Notes under the pieces: generated by a model
Told to the model about the DNA's origin: nothing
Database searches by the model: none
Seen by the model: only the letters and a program-made list of their open reading frames with translations
Translations under genes and position numbers: made by a program
Source of the DNA: Hypericibacter sp963696655
GTDB lineage: Bacteria; Pseudomonadota; Alphaproteobacteria; Dongiales; Dongiaceae
DNA length: 35,264 bases
Direction: 5' to 3'
NCBI GenBank assembly: GCA_963696655.1
Contig: CAVOLB010000161.1
Span: 1-35,264 of the forward strand
Shown here: positions 24,737 through 33,629 of the stretch, piece after piece
Layout of the letters: each line of letters starts with the position of its first letter
Position numbering within the stretch: the first letter of the stretch is position 1

Positions 24737-26146
24737 TCAAATGTGAATGGCCCGCCCGTCGACCGCGAGGGCCGCTTCCTTGACCGCCTCGTTCAAGGTC
24801 GGATGCGCATGGAAGGCGCGGGCGACATCCTCGGCCGAGCCCGCGAACTCCATCGCCATCACCGCCTCATGGATCATGGTGCCGGCATCGGCCGAGATGA
24901 TATGGCAGCCGAGGAGCCGGTCGGTCTTGGCGTCGGCGATGATCTTGACCAGGCCTTCGGTGTCGCCGGCGCAGCGCGCCCGGCTGTTGGCAGACATCGG
25001 GAACTTGCCGACCTTGTAGGCGACGCCGGCGGCCTTGAGCTCTTCCTCGGTCTTGCCGACGGTGGCGACCTCGGGATGAGTATAGACGATGCCCGGCACG
25101 GTCTCGTAATTCACATGGCCCGCCTGGCCGGCCAGGATCTCGGCCAGCGCAATCCCTTCCTCTTCCGACTTGTGCGCCAGCATCGGCCCGGCGATCACGT
25201 CGCCGATCGCATAGATGCCCGGCACGTTGGTGGCGAAATGGCGGTCGGTCTTGATCCGGCCCCGTTCGTCCTTGGCTACGCCCACCGTCTCGAGCCCGAG
25301 CCCTTCGGTGTAGGCGCGCCGGCCGACGCAGAGCAGGACCACGTCGGCATCGAGCGTGGCGGTTTCGCCGCCGGCCGCGGGGGTCATGGAGAGAGTAACG
25401 CCGTTGGCGCCAGCCGCCGCACCCGTGACCTTCATGCCGAGGCGGAATTCGAAACCCTGCTTCTGCAGGATGCGCTGAAACGACTTGGCGATCTCGCCGT
25501 CCATGCCCGGCAGGATGCGGTCGAGATATTCGACCACCGTCACCTTCGATCCGAGCCGCCGCCAGACGGAGCCCATCTCGAGCCCGATATAGCCGGCGCC
25601 GATCACGATCAGATGGGCCGGCACGGGATTGAGCGAGAGCGCCCCGGTCGAGGTGACGATGCGCTTCTCGTCGACCGTGATGCCCGGGAGCGGCGAGGAT
25701 TCCGAGCCCGTGGCGATGCAAATGGTCTTGGCGGCGAGCGACTGGTTGCCGCCGCCCTCGAGCGCCACCTCGACGCGGCCATGGCCCGCGATGCGCCCGC
25801 GGCCCTTGATGTAATCGACCTTGTTCTTGCGGAGCAGGAACTCCACGCCCTTGGTCAGGTCCTCGACCACCTTGTCCTTGCGCGCGAGCATGGCCGCCAG
25901 ATCGAGCGAGACATTGCCGACGCCGACGCCATGCACCGCCAGATGCGACTTGGTCTCCTCATAGATCTCCGAGGATTGCAGCAGCGCCTTGGACGGGATG
26001 CAGCCGACATTGAGGCAGGTGCCGCCCAGACGGCCGCGCATCTCGACGCAGGCCGTCTTGATTCCGAGCTGGCTGGCGCGGATCGCGGCGACATAGCCGC
26101 CCACCCCTCCGCCGATGATCACCAGATCGTAGGTCGCGTCCGCCAT
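24737..26146 (-). CDS. lpdA: Dihydrolipoamide dehydrogenase (E3)
   Basis: The 469-residue flavoprotein reoxidises dihydrolipoyl groups of E2 using NAD+. The FAD motif GGGVGGYVAA lies at residues 12-21. The redox disulfide is in GGTCLNVGCIPSK (Cys44, Cys49), a second dinucleotide motif is GAGYIGLEMG, and the C-terminal His-Glu pair lies in HAHPTLNEAVKEA. It is the last gene of the sucCDAB block, so it serves 2-oxoglutarate dehydrogenase and possibly other 2-oxoacid complexes. It follows the C39-like gene by 33 bases. Confidence 0.97.
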   Translation of the reverse strand: MADATYDLVIIGGGVGGYVAAIRASQLGIKTACVEMRGRLGGTCLNVGCIPSKALLQSSEIYEETKSHLAVHGVGVGNVSLDLAAMLARKDKVVEDLTKGVEFLLRKNKVDYIKGRGRIAGHGRVEVALEGGGNQSLAAKTICIATGSESSPLPGITVDEKRIVTSTGALSLNPVPAHLIVIGAGYIGLEMGSVWRRLGSKVTVVEYLDRILPGMDGEIAKSFQRILQKQGFEFRLGMKVTGAAAGANGVTLSMTPAAGGETATLDADVVLLCVGRRAYTEGLGLETVGVAKDERGRIKTDRHFATNVPGIYAIGDVIAGPMLAHKSEEEGIALAEILAGQAGHVNYETVPGIVYTHPEVATVGKTEEELKAAGVAYKVGKFPMSANSRARCAGDTEGLVKIIADAKTDRLLGCHIISADAGTMIHEAVMAMEFAGSAEDVARAFHAHPTLNEAVKEAALAVDGRAIHI

Positions 26147-26179
26147 GGAATTTCTCGCCGATAGAGGAAGATGAGGGTC

Positions 26180-26977
26180 TCAGCGCCCGACCAGGACGCA
26201 GGCCCTTTCGCGTTGCTTGCCGTAGCAGGTCATGCGCTCGAAGGCGCCGCGCGGTACGGGGAAGTCGGTCATGTCCTTGGGCGTCTTGCCCTTGTCGAGC
26301 GCCACCCAGGGATCGTTCACATAGACATTCTCTTTGTCGAAGCCCGTCACCACCACCCAATGGGCGACATGGTCGCCATGGATGTAGTTGGTGCTGACCA
26401 GCATGATCGGGATCATGCCCTGCCGGAAACGCTCCTCGATCTGGGACTGCGAGGCCATTTCGTAATGGATCGGGATGCCTTGGCGGGCGGCCTCGGCCAG
26501 ATCCCGCTCCTGCAGGACCCGCATGACTTCCTTGCGCTCGGCCGACCGGGTGCGCTCGCCCAGGAAGACGTCGCGGTGATTGATATGAACCTCGGCCTTG
26601 TAGCCGCGCCGGCTGAGCGCCAGCGCCAGCGCCACCGGTCCGCAGCCGCCATGGCCGCCGGAGGGACCGGAAAAGACCGAGGTCGCCTCGCGCCAGAGCT
26701 GAAGCTCGCTGGCGCGGTCGAACGGCGCCTTGGGATCGATGGCGCGCATCGACATCAGCGCCGAGGAGGGCCCGCAGGTGAAATCGGTGGTCTGGCGGTA
26801 ATGCGGGATGCGGCGCTTGGCCGGGGCTTTGGCGGACTGGCCCTTGGCGGCTTTCTTTGCCGCGGGTCTGGCCTTGGCTTTGCCAGCGGAGGATTTGGCA
26901 ATGGAGGATTTGGCCGTGGCGGACCGCGCCGCCGGCTTGGAACTCCCGGCGCGCCTGCGCTTCGTCGTCTTTTTCAT
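26180..26977 (-). CDS. Peptidase C39-like (papain-fold) protein with a Lys/Ala-rich N-terminal tail
   Basis: The protein has 265 residues. Residues 1-56 form a basic, low-complexity tail (MKKTTKRRR, then many Ala, Lys and Ser) like a histone H1 tail. Residues 57-265 match the C39-like peptidase fold (DUF3335-type): the catalytic Cys68 is in TDFTCGPSSALM, His206 in HVAHWVVVTGFD and Asp222 in VNDPW. A second GCGPVAL (Cys112) is also conserved-looking. There is no signal peptide, so it is probably cytoplasmic. It has its own strong site (GAGGGGGAC) and lies between sucB and lpd, 24 and 33 bases away, so it is probably co-transcribed with them. Its substrate is unknown; see the note on the small basic protein with the same N-terminus. 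Confidence 0.78.
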   Translation of the reverse strand: MKKTTKRRRAGSSKPAARSATAKSSIAKSSAGKAKARPAAKKAAKGQSAKAPAKRRIPHYRQTTDFTCGPSSALMSMRAIDPKAPFDRASELQLWREATSVFSGPSGGHGGCGPVALALALSRRGYKAEVHINHRDVFLGERTRSAERKEVMRVLQERDLAEAARQGIPIHYEMASQSQIEERFRQGMIPIMLVSTNYIHGDHVAHWVVVTGFDKENVYVNDPWVALDKGKTPKDMTDFPVPRGAFERMTCYGKQRERACVLVGR

Positions 26978-27001
26978 GTCCCCCTCGGGTCTCCGAAACT
27001 C

Positions 27002-28309
27002 TCAGATCTCGAGCAGCATGCGCTGCGGATCCTCGATGCCGTCCTTGAGCCGCACCAGGAAGGTGACGGCCTCGCGGCCATCGACGATGCGGTGATCGTA
27101 GGAGAGCGCCAGATACATCATCGGCCGGATCTCGACCTTGCCGGCGATCGCCACCGGCCGGTCCTGGGTCTTGTGCATGCCCAGGATGCCCGACTGCGGC
27201 GGATTGAGGATCGGCGTCGACATCAGCGAGCCATAGACGCCGCCATTGGAGATGGTGAAGGTGCCGCCCTGGAGCTCATCGAGCGCCAGCTTGCCGTCGC
27301 GCGCGCGCTTGCCGAAATCGGCGATCTTCAGCTCGATCTCCGCGAAGCTCATCCGGTCGGCATCGCGCACCACCGGCACCACCAGCCCCTGCTCGGTGCC
27401 GACGGCCACGCCGATGTCATAGTGGTTCTTGTAGACGATCTCCTCGCCGTCGATCTCGCCGTTGACGGCCGGGATCTCCTTGAGCGCCATGATCGCCGCC
27501 TTCACGAAGAAGGACATGAAGCCGAGCTTCACGCCATGCTTCTTCTCGAAGGCGTCCTTGTAGTGGCTGCGCACGGCCAAGAGGTTCGTCATGTCCACCT
27601 CGTTGAAGGTGGTGAGCATGGCGGCATTGTTCTGGGCCTGCTTGAGACGCTCGGCGATGCGCTTGCGCAGCCGGGTCATGCGCACGCGCTCCTCCCGCGG
27701 GGCGCTCCCTGCCGCTGCCGGCGCGGCGGCGGGCGGCGGCGCGCCGGCGGAGGTCGGCGTCTGCACCGGCGCCGCCAGGCGGCCTTCACGCTCGAGATAG
27801 CCCAGCACGTCGGTCTTGGTGATGCGGCCGGTCTTGCCGGTCGCCGGAATCTGGTCCGCCACGAGCTTGTTCTCTTCGACCAGCTTGCGCACGGCCGGTG
27901 CCAGGCGATCGGGTTGCGTGGTCACCGGCGGCACCTCGGTCGGCGGCGCCGGCGGAACGGTCTCGGGCGAAGGGGCCGGGGCCTGCGGGACGGACGCCGC
28001 CGATTTGGCCGCCGGCTGAATCGGCTCCGGCCCGGTCGCGACCGCGGTGTGAGCGGCCGCTGTCGCGGCCACGCCGTCGCCGATGACGCCGACCACGGCG
28101 CCGACCTCGACCGTGTCGCCGGTCTTGGCCCGGATCTCGGAAAGGGTCCCCGCCTTGTTGGCATAGACCTCGAGCGAGACCTTGTCGGTCTCGAGCTCGA
28201 GCAGCGGCTCGTCGACCGCGACCTTGTCGCCCACCTGCTTCAGCCACTTGGCGATGGTTGCCTCGGTGACCGATTCGCCCAGCGCGGGAACGACAATGTC
28301 TGTGGCCAT
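27002..28309 (-). CDS. sucB: 2-oxoglutarate dehydrogenase E2, dihydrolipoyl succinyltransferase
   Basis: The 435-residue protein is the succinyl-transferring core of the 2-oxoglutarate dehydrogenase complex. It has one lipoyl domain (residues 1-77; the lipoylated lysine is Lys43 in ETDKVSLEV), an Ala/Pro-rich linker, an E3-binding domain (near LAPAVRKLVEEN, GKTGRITKTDVLGYLE) and the C-terminal catalytic domain with SYDHRIVDGREAV. ACGAGG precedes the ATG. sucA lies 56 bases upstream; the C39-like gene and lpd follow. Substrate specificity for succinyl is inferred from the neighbour sucA. Confidence 0.96.
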   Translation of the reverse strand: MATDIVVPALGESVTEATIAKWLKQVGDKVAVDEPLLELETDKVSLEVYANKAGTLSEIRAKTGDTVEVGAVVGVIGDGVAATAAAHTAVATGPEPIQPAAKSAASVPQAPAPSPETVPPAPPTEVPPVTTQPDRLAPAVRKLVEENKLVADQIPATGKTGRITKTDVLGYLEREGRLAAPVQTPTSAGAPPPAAAPAAAGSAPREERVRMTRLRKRIAERLKQAQNNAAMLTTFNEVDMTNLLAVRSHYKDAFEKKHGVKLGFMSFFVKAAIMALKEIPAVNGEIDGEEIVYKNHYDIGVAVGTEQGLVVPVVRDADRMSFAEIELKIADFGKRARDGKLALDELQGGTFTISNGGVYGSLMSTPILNPPQSGILGMHKTQDRPVAIAGKVEIRPMMYLALSYDHRIVDGREAVTFLVRLKDGIEDPQRMLLEI

Positions 28310-28365
28310 GGGAACCTCGTGGCAATCGTCAAAAGGGGACCCGGAGGCCCTATTTCATTGGAAAG

Positions 28366-31266
28366 CTAGGCGGTGGTCAAACCCAGAGCCTCGGCCACCA
28401 GATGGGCCTGCTCCTTGATATGACGCTTGAGAAGACCGGTCGCGGGCGATGCCGAGGACGGACGTCCCGAATAGGTCAGGCGCGGCTGGCGCATCCCGGC
28501 CTCCTCCATCACCCGTTCGATCTCGGGCGAGGCGAAGGACCAGGCGCCCATGTTCTTGGGCTCCTCCTGGCACCAGGTGATCTGGACGTCGGGCGAGAAG
28601 CGCTGCAGTTCGCCCTTCAGCGCCTTGTCCGGGAACGGGTAGAGCTGCTCGAGCCGCAGGATATAGACGTCCTTGATCCCCTGCTTCTCGCGCTCCTCGT
28701 GGATGTCGTAATAGACCTTGCCCGAGCAGAGCACGACCCGGCGGATGTCGCGGTCGTTGGCGAGCCGGCCATGCGCCTCGTCATGGAGCACCCGATGGAA
28801 GCTGGTGCCGCTGCTCATATATTCGAGCTTGGACACGGCGAGCTTGTGGCGCAGCAGCGATTTCGGCGTCATCGCGATCAGGGGCTTGCGGAAATTGCGA
28901 TGCAGCTGCCGGCGCAGCACATGGAAATAGTTCGAGGGGGTGGTGCAGTTCACCACCTGCATATTGTCCTCGGCGCAGAGCTGCAGATAGCGCTCGAGGC
29001 GCGCCGACGAATGCTCCGGCCCCTGGCCCTCATAGCCATGGGGCAGCAGCATCACCAGGCCCGACATGCGCAGCCATTTGCTTTCGCCGGAGCTCACGAA
29101 CTGGTCCACGATCACCTGGGCGCCGTTGGCGAAATCGCCGAACTGCGCTTCCCACAGCACGAGCGCCCGCGGCTCGGCCAGGCTGTAGCCATATTCGAAG
29201 CCCAGCACGCCGGCCTCGGACAGCGGGCTGTCGATGATCTCGAGCTTCGCCTGCTTCTCGCGGATGTTGTTGACCGGCAGATATTCGTCCTCGTTCTCCT
29301 GGTCGATCAGCACCGCATGGCGCTGGGAGAAGGTGCCGCGGCCGACATCCTGGCCCGAGAGGCGCACCGGCGCGCCCTCGATCAGGAGGCTGCCGAAGGC
29401 GAGCGCCTCGGCGGTCGCCCAGTCGATGTTCTCGCCGCTTTCGATCGCCTGCCGCTTGGCTTCGAGCTGGCGCACGATCTTGCGGTTGAGGTTGAAACCC
29501 TTCGGCACCGAGCAGAGCGCGTTGCCGATCTCCTTGAGCTCCTGCAGCGGCATGGCGGTCTCGCCGCGACGGTCGTCGCCCGAGGCGATCTCCAGCCCGC
29601 TCCAGGCGCCTTCGAGCCAGTCGGCCTTGTTCGGCTTGAAGCTCTTGGCGTTCTCGAGCGCCTCCTCCAGATGCTTCTGGAAGTCGGTCACCATGCCCGC
29701 CGCCTCGGCTTCGGTCAGCGTGCCTTCGCGCACGAGGCGTTCGGCGTAGAGCTGGCGGGTGGTCGGCATCTGCGCGATCCGCTTGTACATCAGCGGCTGC
29801 GTGAACATCGGCTCGTCGCTCTCGTTATGGCCGTAGCGGCGATAGCAGAACATGTCGACCACGACATCGTGCTTGAAGCGCTGGCGGTACTCGGTCGCGA
29901 TGCGCGCCACATGCACGGTCGCTTCCGGATCGTCGCCGTTCACATGGAAGATCGGCGCCTGGATGATCTTCGCGACTTCCGAGCAATAGGGGCCGGAGCG
30001 CGATTGCACCGGATCGGTGGTGAAGCCGATCTGGTTGTTGACGATGAAATGGATGGTGCCGCCGACGCGATAGCCCTTGAGGTCGGAGAGATCGAGGGTC
30101 TCGGCCACCAGCCCCTGGCCGGCGAAGGCGGCGTCGCCGTGCATCAGGATCGGCATCACCTCGTTGCGATCGAGATCGCCGCGCTGCTCCTGCTTGGCGC
30201 GCACCTTGCCCAGCACGACGGTGTTCACCGCCTCGAGATGGGAGGGATTCGCGGTCAGGGACAGATGGACGGTGATACCGTCGAACTCGCGGTCCGAGGA
30301 CGTGCCCAGATGGTATTTCACGTCGGCCGAGCCTTGGACATCCTCGGGGTTGGCCGGATTGCCCTGGAATTCGGAGAAGATCGCCGAGAAGGGCTTGCCC
30401 ATGAAGTTGGCCAGCGTGTTGAGGCGGCCGCGATGGGGCATGCCGATCACCAGCTCCTTCACGCCGATCTGGCTGCCGCGCTTGATGATCTGCTCGAGCG
30501 CCGGGATCAGGCTTTCGCCGCCGTCGAGGCCGAAGCGCTTGGTGCCGGTGTATTTCTTGTCGAGGAACCGCTCGAAAGTCTCGGCCGCGGTCAGGCGCTC
30601 GAGGATCGCGCGCTTGCCCTTGTCGGTGAAGCTGGTCTGGTTGCGGATGCCTTCGATGCGCTCCTGGATCCAGCTTTTCTGCTCCGGATCCTGGACATGC
30701 ATGAACTCGACGCCGATGTTCCCGCAATAGGTCTCGCGCAGGATCGCCATGATCTGGCGCAGCGTCGCATATTCGTGGCCGAGCACATGGTCGATGAAGA
30801 TCGGCCGGTCCATGTCGGCTTCGGTAAAGCCGTAGGACGAAGGGTCCAGCTCCGAATGCTTCGGGCGCGGCTTCAATTGCAGCGGATCGAGATTGGCCTC
30901 GAGATGGCCGCGCACGCGATAGGCGCGGATCAGCATGAGGGCGCGGATCGAATCGGTCGCGGCCGCCCGGATCGCATCGTTGTCGACGCGCTCGGCGAGC
31001 TTGGCGGCGCCGTTTTCGCGCAGGACCGTCGGTGTATCGCGGTCGTGCCCGTTATGCCCGTTGAGGATGACTTCGTTCCGGCGCGGCGCCCAGCTGGCAC
31101 CCTCCAGGTCCTTCATCACATTGGGCGCGTCGTCCGCCAGCTCGGCGAAAAAGCCGCGCCACGATTCGTCCACCGACTGTGGATCTTCCAGATAGCGGGC
31201 GTAGAGCTCGGTGATGAAGGCGGCGTTGGGGCCGGATAGAAACGTCGTGGGGTCGTTGCGCATCAT
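28366..31266 (-). CDS. sucA: 2-oxoglutarate dehydrogenase E1 component
   Basis: The 966-residue protein is the thiamine-diphosphate decarboxylase of the 2-oxoglutarate dehydrogenase complex. The N-terminal segment LSGPNAAFITELYARYLEDP and WRGFFAELADD is the part that contacts E2. The thiamine-diphosphate/Mg site is in MHGDAAFAGQG, and YRRYGHNESDEPMFTQP is a further signature. I start it at ATG 31266; a second ATG follows directly. An upstream TTG at 31314 would add 16 residues unlike the family. The ribosome binding site is weak. About 150 bases separate it from sucD, enough for an internal attenuator. Confidence 0.96.
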   Translation of the reverse strand: MMRNDPTTFLSGPNAAFITELYARYLEDPQSVDESWRGFFAELADDAPNVMKDLEGASWAPRRNEVILNGHNGHDRDTPTVLRENGAAKLAERVDNDAIRAAATDSIRALMLIRAYRVRGHLEANLDPLQLKPRPKHSELDPSSYGFTEADMDRPIFIDHVLGHEYATLRQIMAILRETYCGNIGVEFMHVQDPEQKSWIQERIEGIRNQTSFTDKGKRAILERLTAAETFERFLDKKYTGTKRFGLDGGESLIPALEQIIKRGSQIGVKELVIGMPHRGRLNTLANFMGKPFSAIFSEFQGNPANPEDVQGSADVKYHLGTSSDREFDGITVHLSLTANPSHLEAVNTVVLGKVRAKQEQRGDLDRNEVMPILMHGDAAFAGQGLVAETLDLSDLKGYRVGGTIHFIVNNQIGFTTDPVQSRSGPYCSEVAKIIQAPIFHVNGDDPEATVHVARIATEYRQRFKHDVVVDMFCYRRYGHNESDEPMFTQPLMYKRIAQMPTTRQLYAERLVREGTLTEAEAAGMVTDFQKHLEEALENAKSFKPNKADWLEGAWSGLEIASGDDRRGETAMPLQELKEIGNALCSVPKGFNLNRKIVRQLEAKRQAIESGENIDWATAEALAFGSLLIEGAPVRLSGQDVGRGTFSQRHAVLIDQENEDEYLPVNNIREKQAKLEIIDSPLSEAGVLGFEYGYSLAEPRALVLWEAQFGDFANGAQVIVDQFVSSGESKWLRMSGLVMLLPHGYEGQGPEHSSARLERYLQLCAEDNMQVVNCTTPSNYFHVLRRQLHRNFRKPLIAMTPKSLLRHKLAVSKLEYMSSGTSFHRVLHDEAHGRLANDRDIRRVVLCSGKVYYDIHEEREKQGIKDVYILRLEQLYPFPDKALKGELQRFSPDVQITWCQEEPKNMGAWSFASPEIERVMEEAGMRQPRLTYSGRPSSASPATGLLKRHIKEQAHLVAEALGLTTA

Positions 31267-31413
31267 TCGTTCGGTTGTTGTTGCAGGAGCCCTTGAGGCT
31301 CTCGGCCCTGTCAATATGGTTAACAGGGTCTTTCGGCTTGCGTCGTCTTCCCCCAGGAAGGCGCTCGCCGGAAAACCCGTCGGAACCGAGCGACCGGCCC
31401 GGCGGGCCTATGG
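31267..31413 (-). repeat. Structured intergenic region between sucD and sucA
   Basis: Three small inverted repeats lie in this 147-base gap. GGCCC-GCC-GGGCC (31396-31408) begins 6 bases after the sucD stop. CCCTGT ... ACAGGG (31306-31311 and 31323-31328) follows, and GAGCC-CTTGA-GGCTC (31288-31302) lies just before sucA. None has a T-tract, so they look more like mRNA-stabilising or partial attenuator elements than a full terminator. A TTGACA on the - strand (31309-31314) has no good -10. Confidence 0.45.
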
Positions 31414-32286
31414 CTAGCGCAGTACCTTTAACATTGTACTGCCAAGGCTTGCGGGCGACTCCGCGACGGCGATTCCGGCGCTCCGCATGGCCTCGATCTT
31501 GTCCCCGGCCCCGCCCTTGCCGCCCGAGATGATGGCGCCGGCATGGCCCATGCGCCGGCCCGGGGGCGCCGACACGCCGGCAATGAAGCCGACGACGGGC
31601 TTTTTACGCTTGTCATGTTTCAAGAATTCGGCGGCATCCTCTTCGGCCGAGCCGCCGATCTCGCCGATCATGACGATACCCTTGGTCTCCGGATCGCCCA
31701 GGAACATCTCCAGGCAATCGATGAAATTGGTGCCGTTGACCGGGTCGCCGCCGATGCCGATGCAGGTGGACTGCCCGAGACCGGCCGCCGTGGTCTGGGC
31801 GACCGCCTCGTATGTAAGCGTCCCGGACCGGGAAACAATCCCGATCGAGCCCCGCTTATGGATATGGCCCGGCATGATCCCGATCTTGCAGGCATCGGGC
31901 GTGATGACCCCGGGGCAGTTGGGGCCGATCAGGCGGGTTTTCGAGCCCGACAGGCCGCGCTTCACGCGGACCATGTCGAGGACCGGTATACCCTCGGTGA
32001 TGCAGACCGCGAGCGCCACCCCGGCCGCGACCGCCTCGAGAATCGCGTCGGCGGCGAAAGGCGGGGGCACATAAATGGCCGAGGCCGTGGCCCCGGTCTT
32101 CTTCACCGCCTCGGCGACGGTATCGAACACGGGCAGATCGAGATGGGTGGTCCCGCCCTTCCCCGGCGTGACGCCGCCGACCATGCGGGTGCCGTAGGCG
32201 ATCGCCTGCTGGCTGTGGAAGGTGCCTTGCGAGCCGGTGAAGCCCTGGCAGATGACTTTCGTGTCACGATCGACGAGGACGGCCAT
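31414..32286 (-). CDS. sucD: Succinyl-CoA synthetase alpha subunit
   Basis: The 290-residue protein binds CoA and carries the phosphohistidine of the enzyme that converts succinyl-CoA to succinate with ATP or GTP formation. The CoA-binding Rossmann part has GFTGSQGTFHSQQAI, and the active histidine is His248 in RRMGHAGAI. GPNCPGVITP is another family signature. Its ATG shares one base with the sucC stop codon (TGATG at 32284-32288), so the two subunits are translated in step. Confidence 0.97.
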   Translation of the reverse strand: MAVLVDRDTKVICQGFTGSQGTFHSQQAIAYGTRMVGGVTPGKGGTTHLDLPVFDTVAEAVKKTGATASAIYVPPPFAADAILEAVAAGVALAVCITEGIPVLDMVRVKRGLSGSKTRLIGPNCPGVITPDACKIGIMPGHIHKRGSIGIVSRSGTLTYEAVAQTTAAGLGQSTCIGIGGDPVNGTNFIDCLEMFLGDPETKGIVMIGEIGGSAEEDAAEFLKHDKRKKPVVGFIAGVSAPPGRRMGHAGAIISGGKGGAGDKIEAMRSAGIAVAESPASLGSTMLKVLR

Positions 32287-33455
32287 CAGGCGGCTTCCTT
32301 GACCGCGCGCACGATCTTCTCGGCCGCGTCGGCGAGATTGTCGGCGGAGAGAACCTTGAGGCCGCTCTCGGCGAGGATCTTCTTGCCGAGCTCGACATTG
32401 GTGCCTTCGAGACGCACCACCAGCGGCACCTTGAGCGCCAGCTCGCGCGCCGCGGCGACCACGCCCTCGGCGATGACGTCGCAGCGCATGATGCCGCCGA
32501 AGATATTGACCAGGATGCCCTTCACGTTCGGATCGGAGAGGATGATCTTGAACGCGATCGTGACGCGCTCCTTGGTGGCGCCGCCGCCGACATCGAGGAA
32601 GTTCGCGGGCGCCGAGCCATAGAGCTTGATGATGTCCATCGTCGCCATGGCGAGGCCGGCGCCGTTGACCATGCAGCCGATGCTGCCGTCGAGCTTGATG
32701 TAGTTGAGGCCGTATTTGCCGGCTTCGATCTCGGAGGGATCTTCCTCGTTCTCGTCGCGCAGCGCGGCCACGTCGGGATGGCGGAAGAGCCCGTTGTCGT
32801 CGAAATTCATCTTGGCATCGAGCGCGATCACCTCGCCCTTGCCGGTCACGACCAGCGGATTGATCTCGACGATCGAGGCGTCGAGCTCGTTGAAGGCGCG
32901 CCAGGCGGCGGTCACGAACTTGATGCAGGACTTGACCTGGTCGCCCTCGAGCCCGAGGCCGTAGGCGACCTGACGCGCATGATGCGGCATCAGCCCGGTG
33001 GCCGGATCGACCGGCACCTTGATGATCTTGTCGGGGGTCTTGGCCGCGACCTCCTCGATCTCGGTCCCGCCCTCGGTCGAGGCGATGATGGTGACGCGCG
33101 AGGAACCGCGATCGACCAGGAGCCCCAGATAGAGCTCGCGGCGGATATCGACACCTTCTTCTATATAGAGGCGGCGCACGAGGCGGCCTTGTGGACCGGT
33201 CTGCTTGGTGACCAGGGTCATGCCCAGCAGCGCCTTGGCGTAGTCGCGCACTTCGGCGAGGGACTTGGCGATCTTCACGCCCCCGGCCTTGCCGCGGCCG
33301 CCGGCATGGATCTGGGCCTTCACGACCCAGACGCTGCCGCCCAGCTGCTTGGCCGCAGCTTCGGCTTCGTCGACCGTAAAGGCAGCGACGCCGCGTGGAA
33401 CGGCGACGCCAAACTTGGTGATCAGGCTCTTCGCCTGGTATTCGTGAATGTTCAT
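32286..33455 (-). CDS. sucC: Succinyl-CoA synthetase beta subunit
   Basis: The 389-residue protein has an ATP-grasp domain that binds the nucleotide, opening with MNIHEYQAKSLITKFGV and continuing with VVKAQIHAGGRGKAGGVK. The C-terminal CoA-ligase domain includes FGGIMRCDVIAEGVV. I chose ATG 33455, where the family always starts; the frame is open 41 codons further up but those residues are not coding-like. It forms an alpha2beta2 or alpha-beta enzyme with SucD. It is transcribed either from the mdh promoter or from a promoter directly upstream. Confidence 0.97.
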   Translation of the reverse strand: MNIHEYQAKSLITKFGVAVPRGVAAFTVDEAEAAAKQLGGSVWVVKAQIHAGGRGKAGGVKIAKSLAEVRDYAKALLGMTLVTKQTGPQGRLVRRLYIEEGVDIRRELYLGLLVDRGSSRVTIIASTEGGTEIEEVAAKTPDKIIKVPVDPATGLMPHHARQVAYGLGLEGDQVKSCIKFVTAAWRAFNELDASIVEINPLVVTGKGEVIALDAKMNFDDNGLFRHPDVAALRDENEEDPSEIEAGKYGLNYIKLDGSIGCMVNGAGLAMATMDIIKLYGSAPANFLDVGGGATKERVTIAFKIILSDPNVKGILVNIFGGIMRCDVIAEGVVAAARELALKVPLVVRLEGTNVELGKKILAESGLKVLSADNLADAAEKIVRAVKEAA

Positions 33456-33529
33456 CGGCCTAAGAAGAACGGGAAGAGTGCTGGCGGCGGCACCCGGCCT
33501 TGCGACCCGACTGTTTTTGCAGGGCGCAT

Positions 33530-33557
33530 AATCTAGCAACTTCCCGGGACAGCGCAA
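33530..33557 (-). promoter_or_regulatory. Candidate promoter for sucCDAB-lpd
   Basis: On the - strand TTGCGC (33552-33557) and TAGATT (33530-33535), 16 bases apart, lie 75 bases before the sucC ATG in the gap between the small basic gene and sucC. The match is moderate. It would let the suc block be expressed apart from mdh. Confidence 0.35.
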
Positions 33558-33603
33558 GCGCCGCCCACGAGTCGGCAACCAGATCCGGGATACCGCCGCC
33601 TTA

Positions 33604-33626
33604 GGCCTTCAGAACGACTGACGGCC
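33604..33626 (-). terminator. Stem-loop after the small basic gene
   Basis: GGCC (33604-33607) pairs with GGCC (33623-33626), and an inner TCAG pairs with CTGA around a five-base loop, with one mismatch. It starts 4 bases after the TAA of the small Lys-rich gene. No T-tract follows on the - strand, so it could be a weak terminator or a 3'-end stabiliser between mdh and sucC. Confidence 0.35.
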
Positions 33627-33629
33627 GTA

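Noticed and set aside
28402..31239. A 945-codon open frame on the + strand opposite sucA
   Set aside because: Shadow of sucA: high GC content removes stops from the antisense frame, the product is low-complexity Leu/Ala/Arg/Asp-rich, and sucA itself matches its family end to end.
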